A stretch of 64,000 nt of DNA, taken from assembly GCF_027244095.1 (NCBI RefSeq), contig NC_069657.1, forward strand, positions 394,796,943 through 394,860,942. The letters are read 5' to 3'. This document shows positions 44,131 through 57,369 of this stretch, piece after piece; position 1 is the stretch's first letter; every line of letters begins with the position of its first letter. Under the pieces are notes generated by a model that worked only from the letters and a program-made list of their open reading frames with translations, ran no database searches and had not been told where the DNA came from. This DNA is from Hemicordylus capensis. Lineage: Eukaryota > Chordata > Lepidosauria > Squamata > Cordylidae. The position numbers and the translations under genes were made by a program.

Positions 44131-45765
44131 TCAGCACTCGAGTTCGCCAATCTGTCACAGAAGCGCTGGATCTTTGCCTTCTTTCTGAACAAAACTAATG
44201 AAAGGCACTTTCTCTTCCTGGAGATGGGGTTGCTTTCAGAGAACTTGGCCCTACCATTAAAAATCGCTGAAGTTGGAAATCCTGCCCCAATCATAGATCT
44301 GGAGGGCTTTGGGAGCTGCCACTACTTTCACCTCTAAAAGGTTTGACAAAGAAGGTTTTGAAAAAGGTGTAATTCCCACTTTAACACATGTGAGTCAGAA
44401 CCTCTTTTCTTATCCTGAGTCCCCAGAAAAGAAAACTATTTGGTGAAGCCAAAGGGGCCACATATAAGCGCATGGTCTGTGCCAACGGATCAAGGGAAGG
44501 CCCATGGCTTGCAGACGCCCAAAGGAGAGAGAACCTGCTGGAACAGGGAGGGGGACATCCCTACGATACTTTGGTTTGTTGTTTGCTCTTTGAATCCTAG
44601 AAACACCTCACCTCCCGTATCAAGGAGACAATCCTACACTGCTTGGTTTGCATTTTTGAGCGGTTTCTATTTTTGAATGGTTCTTTTTATAATGTGCCCT
44701 CTTCCTTTGAGGTCAAGCAGGTCAGCTTATGAAGTCAAAGAAAGAGACACAAATGCAAAAGAAGACATACTGGGGGTGGGGGCCATCCACGGAACACTTT
44801 GCACCGTAAGTAATCCAGGTACAGCGGTAACAATTCAATCAGGAGAGCAGAACAAAAGCAAGCTCAAGCTAACCCATGCACAGATAAGCAGCATATAGTT
44901 TTTAGTTCTGGTCAGCAACAAGAGCCTCTCCTGCTTTATGATTTCTTGCAAGATCTTCTCAGGGAATCTTGAAACAAAGGTATTCCAGAAGCCCCTCTTT
45001 ACGCTTTGCACTTTGGATCAGGCCATCAACTGAACCTGGGAGCCACCAGAGTAGTAGCCATTGATCGACCGTCGGGTCTCCTGCAGTTCTGTGCTTTGAA
45101 CTTGACCTAGGAGGTCCTTCTCCCAAGTCGTTTGCGTTAGCTACAGGCAACACAATGCAGATCTCATGGTCCCATGAAATCCAGAGTACAAACAGTGGTA
45201 GCTACTGGCTTGTCCAGGGGCGTAACTACTATTAGACAAGGGGAGGCGGTTGTCTGGGGGCCCCACTGCCTTGGGGGCCCCCCAGAGACACCTCACATGA
45301 CTCCCCATTGCCCCCTGCCCAGCCCCAAGGCCCCTCAGCCACTTGCCCTGTTTGCCTCTCTCCTGCTTGTCCTCCTGGCCGGCAATCTAAGCAGCAGGCA
45401 AGCTGCAAAGAGCTCCTTTTCTCCCCTCCTCTCAGCTGATCGGCAGGTAGGCGGGGCTTCCAGGGAGGCCTCCTAGGCCTCAGTGAAGCCTGAACTGGAG
45501 TAGGCTTGCAGGGAGGCCCCGAGTAAGCAAGGAAGGAGGCAGGTAGGCAGAGTGGCCCCCGCAGCTCTCTACAGCAGACCCTCTGCCCAGCCCAGCATTT
45601 GCCAGGTAGAATGTGAACTCCTTTTTGTGGTCACACACACACACAGACACACACAGACACACACACCATATATAGGGATCTGCTTGCATTAGGGCTTTGA
45701 TATGGAGTGGGGAAAGACTGAGAAGTCTCTGAATATTTAAAACAGCTTGGAAAATTTTCTGACTT

Positions 45766-46612
45766 CTCAAGGGAGCTGGGTTTTTGCATAATGTGTCCAA
45801 AGTATGATAGCCTGGTCACTGGTGCCTTGAGTGAATATTCCGGATTGATTTGTTCCATGATCCATTTGTTTTCCTGGCTGTTCATGGTATCCTCCAATGT
45901 CTTCTACAGCACCAAAGTTCAAAAACGTCAATACTTTTTCTATCTTCTTCAAAGTCCAGCTTTCGCATTCATAGAGTGTCACAGGAAAAACCATTGTCCG
46001 AACGATTCTAATCTTTGTAGGTATAGACACGTCACAGCATCTAAATATCCTTCCAAGGCCTTCACTGCAACCCTACCAAGTGCTAGTCTGCGGTGTATTT
46101 CTTGAACGCTGGATCCTTTACTGTTGATGTCAATCCCAAAAAGCAGAAGCTAGCCACCACTTCAATGTCTTCATCGTTAATTCTAAGGCTGGTTGCTGTA
46201 CCCGTTGCCGTTAGTTTAGTCCTCTTGACATTTAGTCGATGTCCCATTTTTTCAGTGTGCTCCTTGGCTTTCATTACTAGAGCCTGCAGATCATCCGCAT
46301 TCTCAGCTATCAGCGGAGCGCAGGTTAGTGATGTTTCTTCTCCCAACTTTAAAGCCATGCTTATCTTCTTCCAATCAAGCTTCTCTCAGTATATGTTCAG
46401 CATATAAGTTGAATAAATAAGGAGAAAGTATACAGTCTTGTCTTATTCCTTTGCCCATCTGGAACCAGTCTGTTTCTTCATGTTCTGTCTAGACTGTGGC
46501 TTCCTGTCCTGTGTATAGGTTTCTCATGAGAACAATGAGATGTTCTGGGACACCCATTTTCCAAAGGATATTCCACAACTTGACACGCTTGTCCTTGACG
46601 TCTTAATCAATC
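45766..46612 (-). mobile_element. RTE/BovB LINE fragment, second unit
   Basis: Nearly identical to 40566-41412, carried along by the tandem duplication, not by a new insertion. Confidence 0.85.
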
Positions 46613-48319
46613 AATTCTAGAAGCCCCTCTTATGTTTAGTACTTTCGATCAGGCTGTCAGCTGATCCTGGGAGCCACCAGACTGACCTGTCATCTAGTAG
46701 CCATCGATCGACCCGTCTCCCATGAATTTGACCAAGCCCCTTTGAAAGCCATCTGAGCAACTGGCCGTTAGCACAACCCATGGAGGAGAACTCCAAAGGA
46801 TATGCGTGACCAAGTACTTCCTTTTGTCGGTCCTAAATTTCCTGGCCTTCCTTTTCATGGGATGACCTCTGGACTCTAGTGTTGGGAGAAAGGGAGAAAA
46901 GCTTCTCTATCCACTCTCTCTACTCCATGCAGTGTTTTCGACAATCTGTACGCAGCGTAATATATATTGAGCACACATATTTTGCATGCATTTCCGTCCT
47001 CCCTTGGTCATGCTGTCTTGTGACTTGACCTGCTTCGTAGGGCTGTTGGGAAGGCGAAATGGTGGAAGCCCAACCCTCGGACACGCAGCTCAGTGGGGAC
47101 CCTGGACTCTGTTATTTTTCTGCCGAACTTTCTGCACAGGAATGGTTGGAGAATGCACAAGGCACACACATGAATTCCTCAAGCCAGCCGCAATCCTGGG
47201 GATTCTGCTGCTTCCCACAGCCCTTGGGAGAACAAAACAACAGCCCACCAGGCAAGATGCCCAGAGATGCTGTGGATCGAGCTCTGTCCGGGCATTTAAT
47301 ATTTGGAGATGCTGTAGTGTCTCAGAGCTCACCCCTGCTCAGGAGACCTCTCACACCCAAGCATTTAGAACAGGGCTGCTCAACTTTGGCAATCCCGCAG
47401 ATGTTGGCCTACATCTCCCAGAATCCCTTGCTACTGGCCACTGTGTCTGGAGATTGTGGGAACTGTGGTTCAGAAAGAGCTGTGGGGCCAAGGTTGATCA
47501 GGGCTGGTCTAGACCAAGACTTCCCAAGTTAGGGACCTCCAGATGTTGCTGAACTACAACTCCCATCAGCACCTGCTCCCATTAATTAGGGAATGCACTC
47601 TATTCTGTGCTAGACACACTTCCCTTGGAATACCCTGTGCATATTTATGCAACGGGTTGTGTGATATTGTCATTTTATAGATCTGATGTTTCCTCTGGGC
47701 ATACAGGTTCAGACATTTTTCTTATATGTGTATTTTAAGTTATATCGATTGGGCACGGGGGGGACCAGAAAATGAGGAAATCGATCTGCTCTTCAGAAGA
47801 TGCTCTGGCTTTGTTTGGGTGACATTTTTGTCACTTTTTGAGCTGTTTTCCCCCTGCATATTTCATTTCATAGCATATAGCACACACACACACACACACC
47901 CGCAACCGTTTTTGTGTTTTTATTTTGGTCAAGTTCCACTGAGGGCTGCTTGCCAATTGAAAAACCATACTGCCAAAACACACACACACACCCCCCACCA
48001 AACACTTAAGGTTGTCTTTTGGGGAGATGCTTGGGAAACACTTAAATTGCTGACACTCAACTATTTCATATCAGATGATATCAAACTGATCACAAAGCAA
48101 TTGCCTCATCCCTCTGCCAGTGGGCATCACAATCCCATCCTTGTTGGCCTCCCCCCTTTTGACCATATATGGTTCCTTTAAAAGCCCCTCTATATATGGC
48201 CTGCCTCTTTCTGCTGTCACAAGGAGAGCAAGCACAGCCCCCTCCCACTTCTGCCCGCATCATAATACTCCACTGTCCTCTGAGCCCCAATAAAAGCAGC
48301 CCACCTTTGCTGAGCAGCT

Positions 48320-49045
48320 AAGTCTCCCTGGGGGGGGAGAGGGGAAACGGTTAATGTTTCCCCTTTGCCCCCGTGGGATGTGGGAGGGCGGCCGAAGTCC
48401 TGGGCTTTTTCCGCAATCTCAGTCCCTGTAGGGGATCCAGATTTCTGGTAGAGGACGCCGAGCTGTCTCCCCTAGACCCCTGCAGGCTCCTTCGGGAGCT
48501 CCTACTGGTAAGTTGGACCCTCACCCACCACCCACCCACCCCATCCCCTTGGCATCCCACCCTTTCCCCACTTGCCTCCTACCCATTTAACACAGGACAT
48601 CTCTCTCTCTCTCTCTCTTTCAGGCCACGACCGTCTAATGTGCCCCTCTCGGGCAAAAGGGCTGAAGCGGGGTCTCCCCCTCCCTGTAAGAAGAAGCTCC
48701 CCAAGCAGCTCGAAGACCCAGCTCCCAAAGGCCTGGTCCTTTTGGTTGAGCCAGAGTAGCTCAAGCTGTGTCTGGGTGGGCTCATCCATTGGTGGTCCTG
48801 CCCCAACACAGATTGACCAAGGCCCACTGTTTAACCTGGCCCTGCAGGCCTGGCTGGTTGCCGCTTTTTGGAGCCGAGAAGGAATTTTCCCCTGGGAGGT
48901 CTCTGGATCCCCAGGTTTTTTGCCTTCTCTGCACGGCCTTCCTCTTCAGCTCTGCAAGCGCCTTGGCTTGCCGCTGACGATGAGTCAACCAGTGGGTCTT
49001 TCCCCCTCCCTCCCACCCCCAAATAAAATAGAAATTAATCTGAAG
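48320..49045 (+). other. Putative compact transcript, array unit 2
   Basis: Same architecture as in unit 1: CArG box at 48163, donor after 48507, acceptor before 48624, AATAAA at 49022. I see no exon difference from unit 1. Confidence 0.4.
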
Positions 49046-50965
49046 ACATTGTCGCCTTGTCTTTCTTGGGTCGTCTTTCTTGCTGGTTCTTCTGGGAGTG
49101 GTTGTCAATGAGGAAAATTACTCGTGTTAGGCAATGGATCTGGGGATCAATCAGGTTGGCATTAGGATCCAGAGGTAGAAAGCTTGATTGGGACCAGGGA
49201 GATCCGAGTTTAAAATCCTCACTCAGCAATCTCCTACTTCTCAACAACCTACCTCACAGGGTTGTCGTGCAAATAAGAGAGGAAGGTGGAGAACACCACC
49301 TTGGGATAAGAGTGTAATTGGTGAAAAACCTCAGCACTCGAGTTCGCCAATCTGTCACAGAAGCGCTGGATCTTTGCCTTCTTTCTGAACAAAACTAATG
49401 AAAGGCACTTTCTCTTCCTGGAGATGGGGTTGCTTTCAGAGAACTTGGCCCTACCATTAAAAATCGCTGAAGTTGGAAATCCTGCCCCAATCATAGATCT
49501 GGAGGGCTTTGGGAGCTGCCACTACTTTCACCTCTAAAAGGTTTGACAAAGAAGGTTTTGAAAAAGGTGTAATTCCCACTTTAACACATGTGAGTCAGAA
49601 CCTCTTTTCTTATCCTGAGTCCCCAGAAAAGAAACCTATTTGGTGAAGCCAAAGGGGCCACATATAAGCGCATGGTCTGTGCCAACGGATCAAGGGAAGG
49701 CCCATGGCTTGCAGACGCCCAAAGGAGAGAGAACCTGCTGGAACAGGGAGGGGGACATCCCTACGATACTTTGGTTTGTTGTTTGCTCTTTGAATCCTAG
49801 AAACACCTCACCTCCCGTATCAAGGAGACAATCCTACACTGCTTGGTTTGCATTTTTGAGCGGTTTCTATTTTTGAATGGTTCTTTTTATAATGTGCCCT
49901 CTTCCTTTGAGGTCAAGCAGGTCAGCTTATGAAGTCAAAGAAAGAGACACAAATGCAAAAGAAGACATACTGGGGGTGGGGGCCATCCACGGAACACTTT
50001 GCACCGTAAGTAATCCAGGTACAGCGGTAACAATTCAATCAGGAGAGCAGAACAAAAGCAAGCTCAAGCTAACCCATGCACAGATAAGCAGCATATAGTT
50101 TTTAGTTCTGGTCAGCAACAAGAGCCTCTCCTGCTTTATGATTTCTTGCAAGCTCTTCTCAGGGAATCTTGAAACAAAGGTATTCCAGAAGCCCCTCTTT
50201 ACGCTTTGCACTTTGGATCAGGCCATCAACTGAACCTGGGAGCCACCAGAGTAGTAGCCATTGATCGACCGTCGGGTCTCCTGCAGTTCTGTGCTTTGAA
50301 CTTGACCTAGGAGGTCCTTCTCCCAAGTCGTTTGCGTTAGCTACAGGCAACACAATGCAGATCTCATGGTCCCATGAAATCCAGAGTACAAACAGTGGTA
50401 GCTACTGGCTTGTCCAGGGGCGTAACTACTATTAGACAAGGGGAGGCGGTTGTCTGGGGGCCCCACTGCCTTGGGGGCCCCCCAGAGACACCTCACATGA
50501 CTCCCCATTGCCCCCTGCCCAGCCCCAAGGCCCCTCAGCCACTTGCCCTGTTTGCCTCTCTCCTGCTTGTCCTCCTGGCCGGCAATCTAAGCAGCAGGCA
50601 AGCTGCAAAGAGCTCCTTTTCTCCCCTCCTCTCAGCTGATCGGCAGGTAGGCGGGGCTTCCAGGGAGGCCTCCTAGGCCTCAGTGAAGCCTGAACTGGAG
50701 TAGGCTTGCAGGGAGGCCCCGAGTAAGCAAGGAAGGAGGCAGGTAGGCAGAGTGGCCCCCGCAGCTCTCTACAGCAGACCCTCTGCCCAGCCCAGCATTT
50801 GCCAGGTAGAATGTGAACTCCTTTTTGTGGTCACACACACACACAGACACACACAGACACACACACCATATATAGGGATCTGCTTGCATTAGGGCTTTGA
50901 TATGGAGTGGGGAAAGACTGAGAAGTCTCTGAATATTTAAAACAGCTTGGAAAATTTTCTGACTT

Positions 50966-51812
50966 CTCAAGGGAGCTGGGTTTTTGCATAATGTGTCCAA
51001 AGTATGATAGCCTGGTCACTGGTGCCTTGAGTGAATATTCCGGATTGATTTGTTCCATGATCCATTTGTTTTCCTGGCTGTTCATGGTATCCTCCAATGT
51101 CTTCTACAGCACCAAAGTTCAAAAACGTCAATACTTTTTCTATCTTCTTCAAAGTCCAGCTTTCGCATTCATAGAGTGTCACAGGAAAAACCATTGTCCG
51201 AACGATTCTAATCTTTGTAGGTATAGACACGTCACAGCATCTAAATATCCTTCCAAGGCCTTCACTGCAACCCTACCAAGTGCTAGTCTGCGGTGTATTT
51301 CTTGAACGCTGGATCCTTTACTGTTGATGTCAATCCCAAAAAGCAGAAGCTAGCCACCACTTCAATGTCTTCATCGTTAATTCTAAGGCTGGTTGCTGTA
51401 CCCGTTGCCGTTAGTTTAGTCCTCTTGACATTTAGTCGATGTCCCATTTTTTCAGTGTGCTCCTTGGCTTTCATTACTAGAGCCTGCAGATCATCCGCAT
51501 TCTCAGCTATCAGCGGAGCGCAGGTTAGTGATGTTTCTTCTCCCAACTTTAAAGCCATGCTTATCTTCTTCCAATCAAGCTTCTCTCAGTATATGTTCAG
51601 CATATAAGTTGAATAAATAAGGAGAAAGTATACAGTCTTGTCTTATTCCTTTGCCCATCTGGAACCAGTCTGTTTCTTCATGTTCTGTCTAGACTGTGGC
51701 TTCCTGTCCTGTGTATAGGTTTCTCATGAGAACAATGAGATGTTCTGGGACACCCATTTTCCAAAGGATATTCCACAACTTGACACGCTTGTCCTTGACG
51801 TCTTAATCAATC
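50966..51812 (-). mobile_element. RTE/BovB LINE fragment, third unit
   Basis: Nearly identical to 40566-41412, duplicated with the unit. Confidence 0.85.
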
Positions 51813-53519
51813 AATTCTAGAAGCCCCTCTTATGTTTAGTACTTTTGATCAGGCTGTCAGCTGATCCTGGGAGCCACCAGACTGACCTGTCATCTAGTAG
51901 CCATCGATCGACCCGTCTCCCATGAATTTGACCAAGCCCCTTTGAAAGCCATCTGAGCAACTGGCCGTTAGCACAACCCATGGAGGAGAACTCCAAAGGA
52001 TATGCGTGACCAAGTACTTCCTTTTGTCGGTCCTAAATTTCCTGGCCTTCCTTTTCATGGGATGACCTCTGGACTCTAGTGTTGGGAGAAAGGGAGAAAA
52101 GCTTCTCTATCCACTCTCTCTACTCCATGCAGTGTTTTCGACAATCTGTACGCAGCGTAATATATATTGAGCACACATATTTTGCATGCATTTCCGTCCT
52201 CCCTTGGTCATGCTGTCTTGTGACTTGACCTGCTTCGTAGGGCTGTTGGGAAGGCGAAATGGTGGAAGCCCAACCCTCGGACACGCAGCTCAGTGGGGAC
52301 CCTGGACTCTGTTATTTTTCTGCCGAACTTTCTGCACAGGAATGGTTGGAGAATGCACAAGGCACACACATGAATTCCTCAAGCCAGCCGCAATCCTGGG
52401 GATTCTGCTGCTTCCCACAGCCCTTGGGAGAACAAAACAACAGCCCACCAGGCAAGATGCCCAGAGATGCTGTGGATCGAGCTCTGTCCGGGCATTTAAT
52501 ATTTGGAGATGCTGTAGTGTCTCAGAGCTCACCCCTGCTCAGGAGACCTCTCACACCCAAGCATTTAGAACAGGGCTGCTCAACTTTGGCAATCCCGCAG
52601 ATGTTGGCCTACATCTCCCAGAATCCCTTGCTACTGGCCACTGTGTCTGGAGATTGTGGGAACTGTGGTTCAGAAAGAGCTGTGGGGCCAAGGTTGATCA
52701 GGGCTGGTCTAGACCAAGACTTCCCAAGTTAGGGACCTCCAGATGTTGCTGAACTACAACTCCCATCAGCACCTGCTCCCATTAATTAGGGAATGCACTC
52801 TATTCTGTGCTAGACACACTTCCCTTGGAATACCCTGTGCATATTTATGCAACGGGTTGTGTGATATTGTCATTTTATAGATCTGATGTTTCCTCTGGGC
52901 ATACAGGTTCAGACATTTTTCTTATATGTGTATTTTAAGTTATATCGATTGGGCACGGGGGGGACCAGAAAATGAGGAAATCGATCTGCTCTTCAGAAGA
53001 TGCTCTGGCTTTGTTTGGGTGACATTTTTGTCACTTTTTGAGCTGTTTTCCCCCTGCATATTTCATTTCATAGCATATAGCACACACACACACACACACC
53101 CGCAACCGTTTTTGTGTTTTTATTTTGGTCAAGTTCCACTGAGGGCTGCTTGCCAATTGAAAAACCATACTGCCAAAACACACACACACACACCCCACCA
53201 AACACTTAAGGTTGTCTTTTGGGGAGATGCTTGGGAAACACTTAAATTGCTGACACTCAACTATTTCATATCAGATGATATCAAACTGATCACAAAGCAA
53301 TTGCCTCATCCCTCTGCCAGTGGGCATCACAATCCCATCCTTGTTGGCCTCCCCCCTTTTGACCATATATGGTTCCTTTAAAAGCCCCTCTAAATATGGC
53401 CTGCCTCTTTCTGCTGTCACAAGGAGAGCAAGCACAGCCCCCTCCCACTTCTGCCCGCATCATAATACTCCACTGTCCTCTGAGCCCCAATAAAAGCAGC
53501 CCACCTTTGCTGAGCAGCT

Positions 53520-54253
53520 AAGTCTCCCTGGGGGGGGAGAGGGGAAACGGTTAATGTTTCCCCTTTGCCCCCGTGGGATGTGGGAGGGCGGCCGAAGTCC
53601 TGGGCTTTTTCCGCAATCTCAGTCCCTGTAGGGGATCCAGATTTCTGGTAGAGGACGCCGAGCTGTCTCCCCTAGACCCCTGCAGGCTCCTTCGGGAGCT
53701 CCTACTGGTAAGTTGGACCCTCACCCACCACCCACCCACCCCATCCCCTTGGCATCCCACCCTTTCCCCACTTGCCTCCTACCCATTTAACACAGGACAT
53801 CTCTCTCTCTCTCTCTCTCTCTCTCTTTCAGGCCACGACCGTCTAATGTGCCCCTCTCGGGCAAAAGGGCTGAAGCGGGGTCTCCCCCTCCCTGTAAGAA
53901 GAAGCTCCCCAAGCAGCTCGAAGACCCAGCTCCCAAAGGCCTGGTCCTTTTGGTTGAGCCAGAGTAGCTCAAGCTGTGTCTGGGTGGGCTCATCCATTGG
54001 TGGTCCTGCCCCAACACAGATTGACCAAGGCCCACTGTTTAACCTGGCCCTGCAGGCCTGGCTGGTTGCCGCTTTTTGGAGCCGAGAAGGAATTTTCCCC
54101 TGGGAGGTCTCTGGATCCCCAGGTTTTTTGCCTTCTCTGCACGGCCTTCCTCTTCAGCTCTGCAAGCGCCTTGGCTTGCCGCTGACGATGAGTCAACCAG
54201 TGGGTCTTTCCCCCTCCCTCCCACCCCCAAATAAAATAGAAATTAATCTGAAG
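53520..54253 (+). other. Putative compact transcript, array unit 3
   Basis: Same architecture: donor after 53707, acceptor before 53832, AATAAA at 54230. The intron is 8 bases longer because the CT tract before the acceptor has expanded. That fuses two open frames that are separate in units 1 and 2, but only if the intron is retained. Confidence 0.4.
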
Positions 54254-56183
54254 ACATTGTCGCCTTGTCTTTCTTGGGTCGTCTTTCTTGCTGGTTCTTC
54301 TGGGAGTGGTTGTCAATGAGGAAAATTACTCGTGTTAGGCAATGGATCTGGGGATCAATCAGGTTGGCATTAGGATCCAGAGGTAGAAAGCTTGATTGGG
54401 ACCAGGGAGATCCGAGTTTAAAATCCTCACTCAGCAATCTCCTACTTCTCAACTTAACCTACCTCACAGGGTTGTCGTGCAAATAAGAGAGGAAGGTGGA
54501 GAACACCACCTTGGGATAAGAGTGTAATTGGTGAAAAACCTCAGCACTCGAGTTCGCCAATCTGTCACAGAAGCGCTGGATCTTTGCCTTCTTTCTGAAC
54601 AAAACTAATGAAAGGCACTTTCTCTTCCTGGAGATGGGGTTGCTTTCAGAGAACTTGGCCCTACCATTAAAAATCGCTGAAGTTGGAAATCCTGCCCCAA
54701 TCATAGATCTGGAGGGCTTTGGGAGCTGCCACTACTTTCACCTCTAAAAGGTTTGACAAAGAAGGTTTTGAAAAAGGTGTAATTCCCACTTTAACACATG
54801 TGAGTCAGAACCTCTTTTCTTATCCTGAGTCCCCAGAAAAGAAACCTATTTGGTGAAGCCAAAGGGGCCACATATAAGCGCATGGTCTGTGCCAACGGAT
54901 CAAGGGAAGGCCCATGGCTTGCAGACGCCCAAAGGAGAGAGAACCTGCTGGAACAGGGAGGGGGACATCCCTACGATACTTTGGTTTGTTGTTTGCTCTT
55001 TGAATCCTAGAAACATCTCACCTCCCGTATCAAGGAGACAATCCTACACTGCTTGGTTTGCATTTTTGAGCGGTTTCTATTTTTGAATGGTTCTTTTTAT
55101 AATGTGCCCTCTTCCTTTGAGGTCAGGCAGGTCAGCTTATGAAGTCAAAGAAAGAGACACAAATGCAAAAGAAGACATACTGGGGGTGGGGGCCATCCAC
55201 GGAACACTTTGCACCGTAAGTAATCCAGGTACAGCGGTAACAATTCAATCAGGAGAGCAGAACAAAAGCAAGCTCAAGCTAACCCATGCACAGATAAGCA
55301 GCATATAGTTTTTAGTTCTGGTCAGCAACAAGAGCCTCTCCTGCTTTATGATTTCTTGCAAGCTCTTCTCAGGGAATCTTGAAACAAAGGTATTCCAGAA
55401 GCCCCTCTTTACGCTTTGCACTTTGGATCAGGCCATCAACTGAACCTGGGAGCCACCAGAGTAGTAGCCATTGATCGACCGTCGGGTCTCCTGCAGTTCT
55501 GTGCTTTGAACTTGACCTAGGAGGTCCTTCTCCCAAGTCGTTTGCGTTAGCTACAGGCAACACAATGCAGATCTCATGGTCCCATGAAATCCAGAGTACA
55601 AACAGTGGTAGCTACTGGCTTGTCCAGGGGCGTAACTACTATTAGACAAGGGGAGGCGGTTGTCTGGGGGCCCCACTGCCTTGGGGGCCCCCCAGAGACA
55701 CCTCACATGACTCCCCATTGCCCCCTGCCCAGCCCCAAGGCCCCTCAGCCACTTGCCCTGTTTGCCTCTCTCCTGCTTGTCCTCCTGGCCGGCAATCTAA
55801 GCAGCAGGCAAGCTGCAAAGAGCTCCTTTTCTCCCCTCCTCTCAGCTGATCGGCAGGTAGGCGGGGCTTCCAGGGAGGCCTCCTAGGCCTCAGTGAAGCC
55901 TGAACTGGAGTAGGCTTGCAGGGAGGCCCCGAGTAAGCAAGGAAGGAGGCAGGTAGGCAGAGTGGCCCCCGCAGCTCTCTACAGCAGACCCTCTGCCCAG
56001 CCCAGCATTTGCCAGGTAGAATGTGAACTCCTTTTTGTGGTCACACCCCCCCCCCCATATATAGGGATCTGCTTTCCATAGGGCTTTGATATGGAGCGGG
56101 GAGAGACTGAGAAGTCTTTGAATATTTAATTTAAAACAGCTTGGAATTTGTTCTGACTTAAAAAAAACTATCTAAAAAGTCCT

Positions 56184-56744
56184 ATGTGGCTTGTTTCATG
56201 GCAGAAAATTATAAAAACTTCTGGAACAAACAATATTACATTTATTTATTTATTCATTCAATCATTTATAAATGCACTTATGCTCAAGTTGTTTTGCAAC
56301 CCAGAAGGTCTGAGTGAGAACTGTGAAGCATGTGTGGTGCTTTTATTTTATTTTATTTTTCTTGTGTGTGAATTGCTCCCCAATAACTCGCAGGGACTTC
56401 AGGGTCAATCTGGCCAACATGTGAATGAAGCACCTCCATTCGAGAGGAGATGTGTGTTAAAGGGCTTTAAAAGCCTCCTGTGAAAAACCTCCTACAATCA
56501 AACTTTACTGAATTTGTTCAAAATTCTGAGAAAACATACATAGGCTCACACTGCATGGTTGAAAGTCTCCTTTGCTAATCTGCAGCTAGGGTCCCATTTT
56601 AATAATTAGTGTTTCTAGTGTGTTCTAGGCATTAAAAGTAGCACAAATATATAGTACTCAATGTATATCACTATATATTGTGAAGTGTGTGTGTGTGTGT
56701 ATTCAGTGAAATATATTTCTAGGCAGCATATTTATTTTGAAATA
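56184..56744. other. Right flank of the array, no gene seen
   Basis: AT-rich DNA with simple repeats: (TTTA)n near 56240, (TTTTA)n near 56340 and (GT)n near 56685. I could not identify a gene or a family. Confidence 0.5.
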
Positions 56745-56862
56745 TCAGACTTAAATCCTTGGGGGCCTGGGGTGTGCAGAGGCCCTGGACTTTGAGGCGG
56801 GGGGGCCCATTTTAAAATCTTGTCTCTGGGCCCACTCCAACCTTGCTATGCCCCTGACATGG
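56745..56862 (-). mobile_element. MITE-like fragment starting CAGGGGCATAGC
   Basis: On the minus strand CAGGGGCATAGCAAGGTTGG then GGGCCCAGAGACAAG...GCCCCCCCGCC, a common squamate hAT-like end. A related end (CAGGGGCGTAAC) in the opposite orientation opens at 40019, 45217, 50417 and 55627. It sits exactly where the RTE frame is cut. Confidence 0.5.
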
Positions 56863-56864
56863 TC

Positions 56865-57070
56865 AATGCTATCGAAGGCTTTTCTGTAGTCAATAAAGCA
56901 CATATTGACTTCTTGTTGGTATTCTTTGGCTTTCTCAATTATCCAGCGTGCATCAGCAATAATGCCTCTTGTTCCTCGGCCTTTTCTGAAACCAGCTTGA
57001 ACATCCGGCATTTCCCTTTCTACATAGGGGTCTAATCTGCATTGGATGGTTAACTGCAAATATAGTGAAC
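56865..57070 (-). mobile_element. RTE/BovB LINE fragment, right flank
   Basis: Minus strand reads DVQAGFRKGRGTRG, WIIEKAKEYQQE and MCFIDYRKAFDSIDHV, the N-terminal half of the RTE reverse transcriptase core. It breaks off at the point where the fragment in the array units begins (VKLWNIL). Confidence 0.85.
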
Positions 57071-57369
57071 TATATATTTGACCATTTGCTGCAGATAAAA
57101 TTTGCCACCTGAAGTTGGCCATCTCACTCTGTGAGTAGGTGGTCCTATTTCCAGAAATGTTATGCCTGGGTAAGGGGAGAGCAATATGCAAAAGCATGTC
57201 CTGGATTCAATTTCTTGTAAAGAGCCTGGAACATGGGAAGGTTGCATGGCGTAGGCCAAGCCTACCAGAGACTGGAGCTAACCCCTTTTTTGCGTGGATA
57301 TGCTTCAGTGCTTTTGACAGGTGTCTGTCAGGTGTAATTTAGCACCTTTTCCTGCAAGAGAGAGAAAAT

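Larger units (their letters stand above)
39456..56159. repeat. Tandem array of a 5.2-kb unit (3 full copies plus partial ones)
   Basis: Starting from the first base after the gap, copies run 39456-44653, 44654-49853, 49854-55063 and a partial 55064-56159. Counted from the duplication joint, units run 40566-45765, 45766-50965 and 50966-56159. The copies differ by only a handful of substitutions and microsatellite changes per 5.2 kb. Each unit is a mosaic: RTE/BovB LINE piece (-), CR1-type fragment, fold-back fragments, CA repeats, a promoter-like block with a compact two-exon unit, a MIR-like fragment, then a GC-rich repeat beginning CAGGGGCGTAACTAC. The last 110 bases are visibly more diverged than the rest. 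Confidence 0.95.

Noticed and set aside
40019-56862. One large hAT transposon with ends CAGGGGCGTAAC and CAGGGGCATAGC
   Set aside because: The two ends are in opposite orientation, as terminal repeats would be, but the 8-base flanks do not match and the inner sequences differ. They are better read as independent fragments of a common family.
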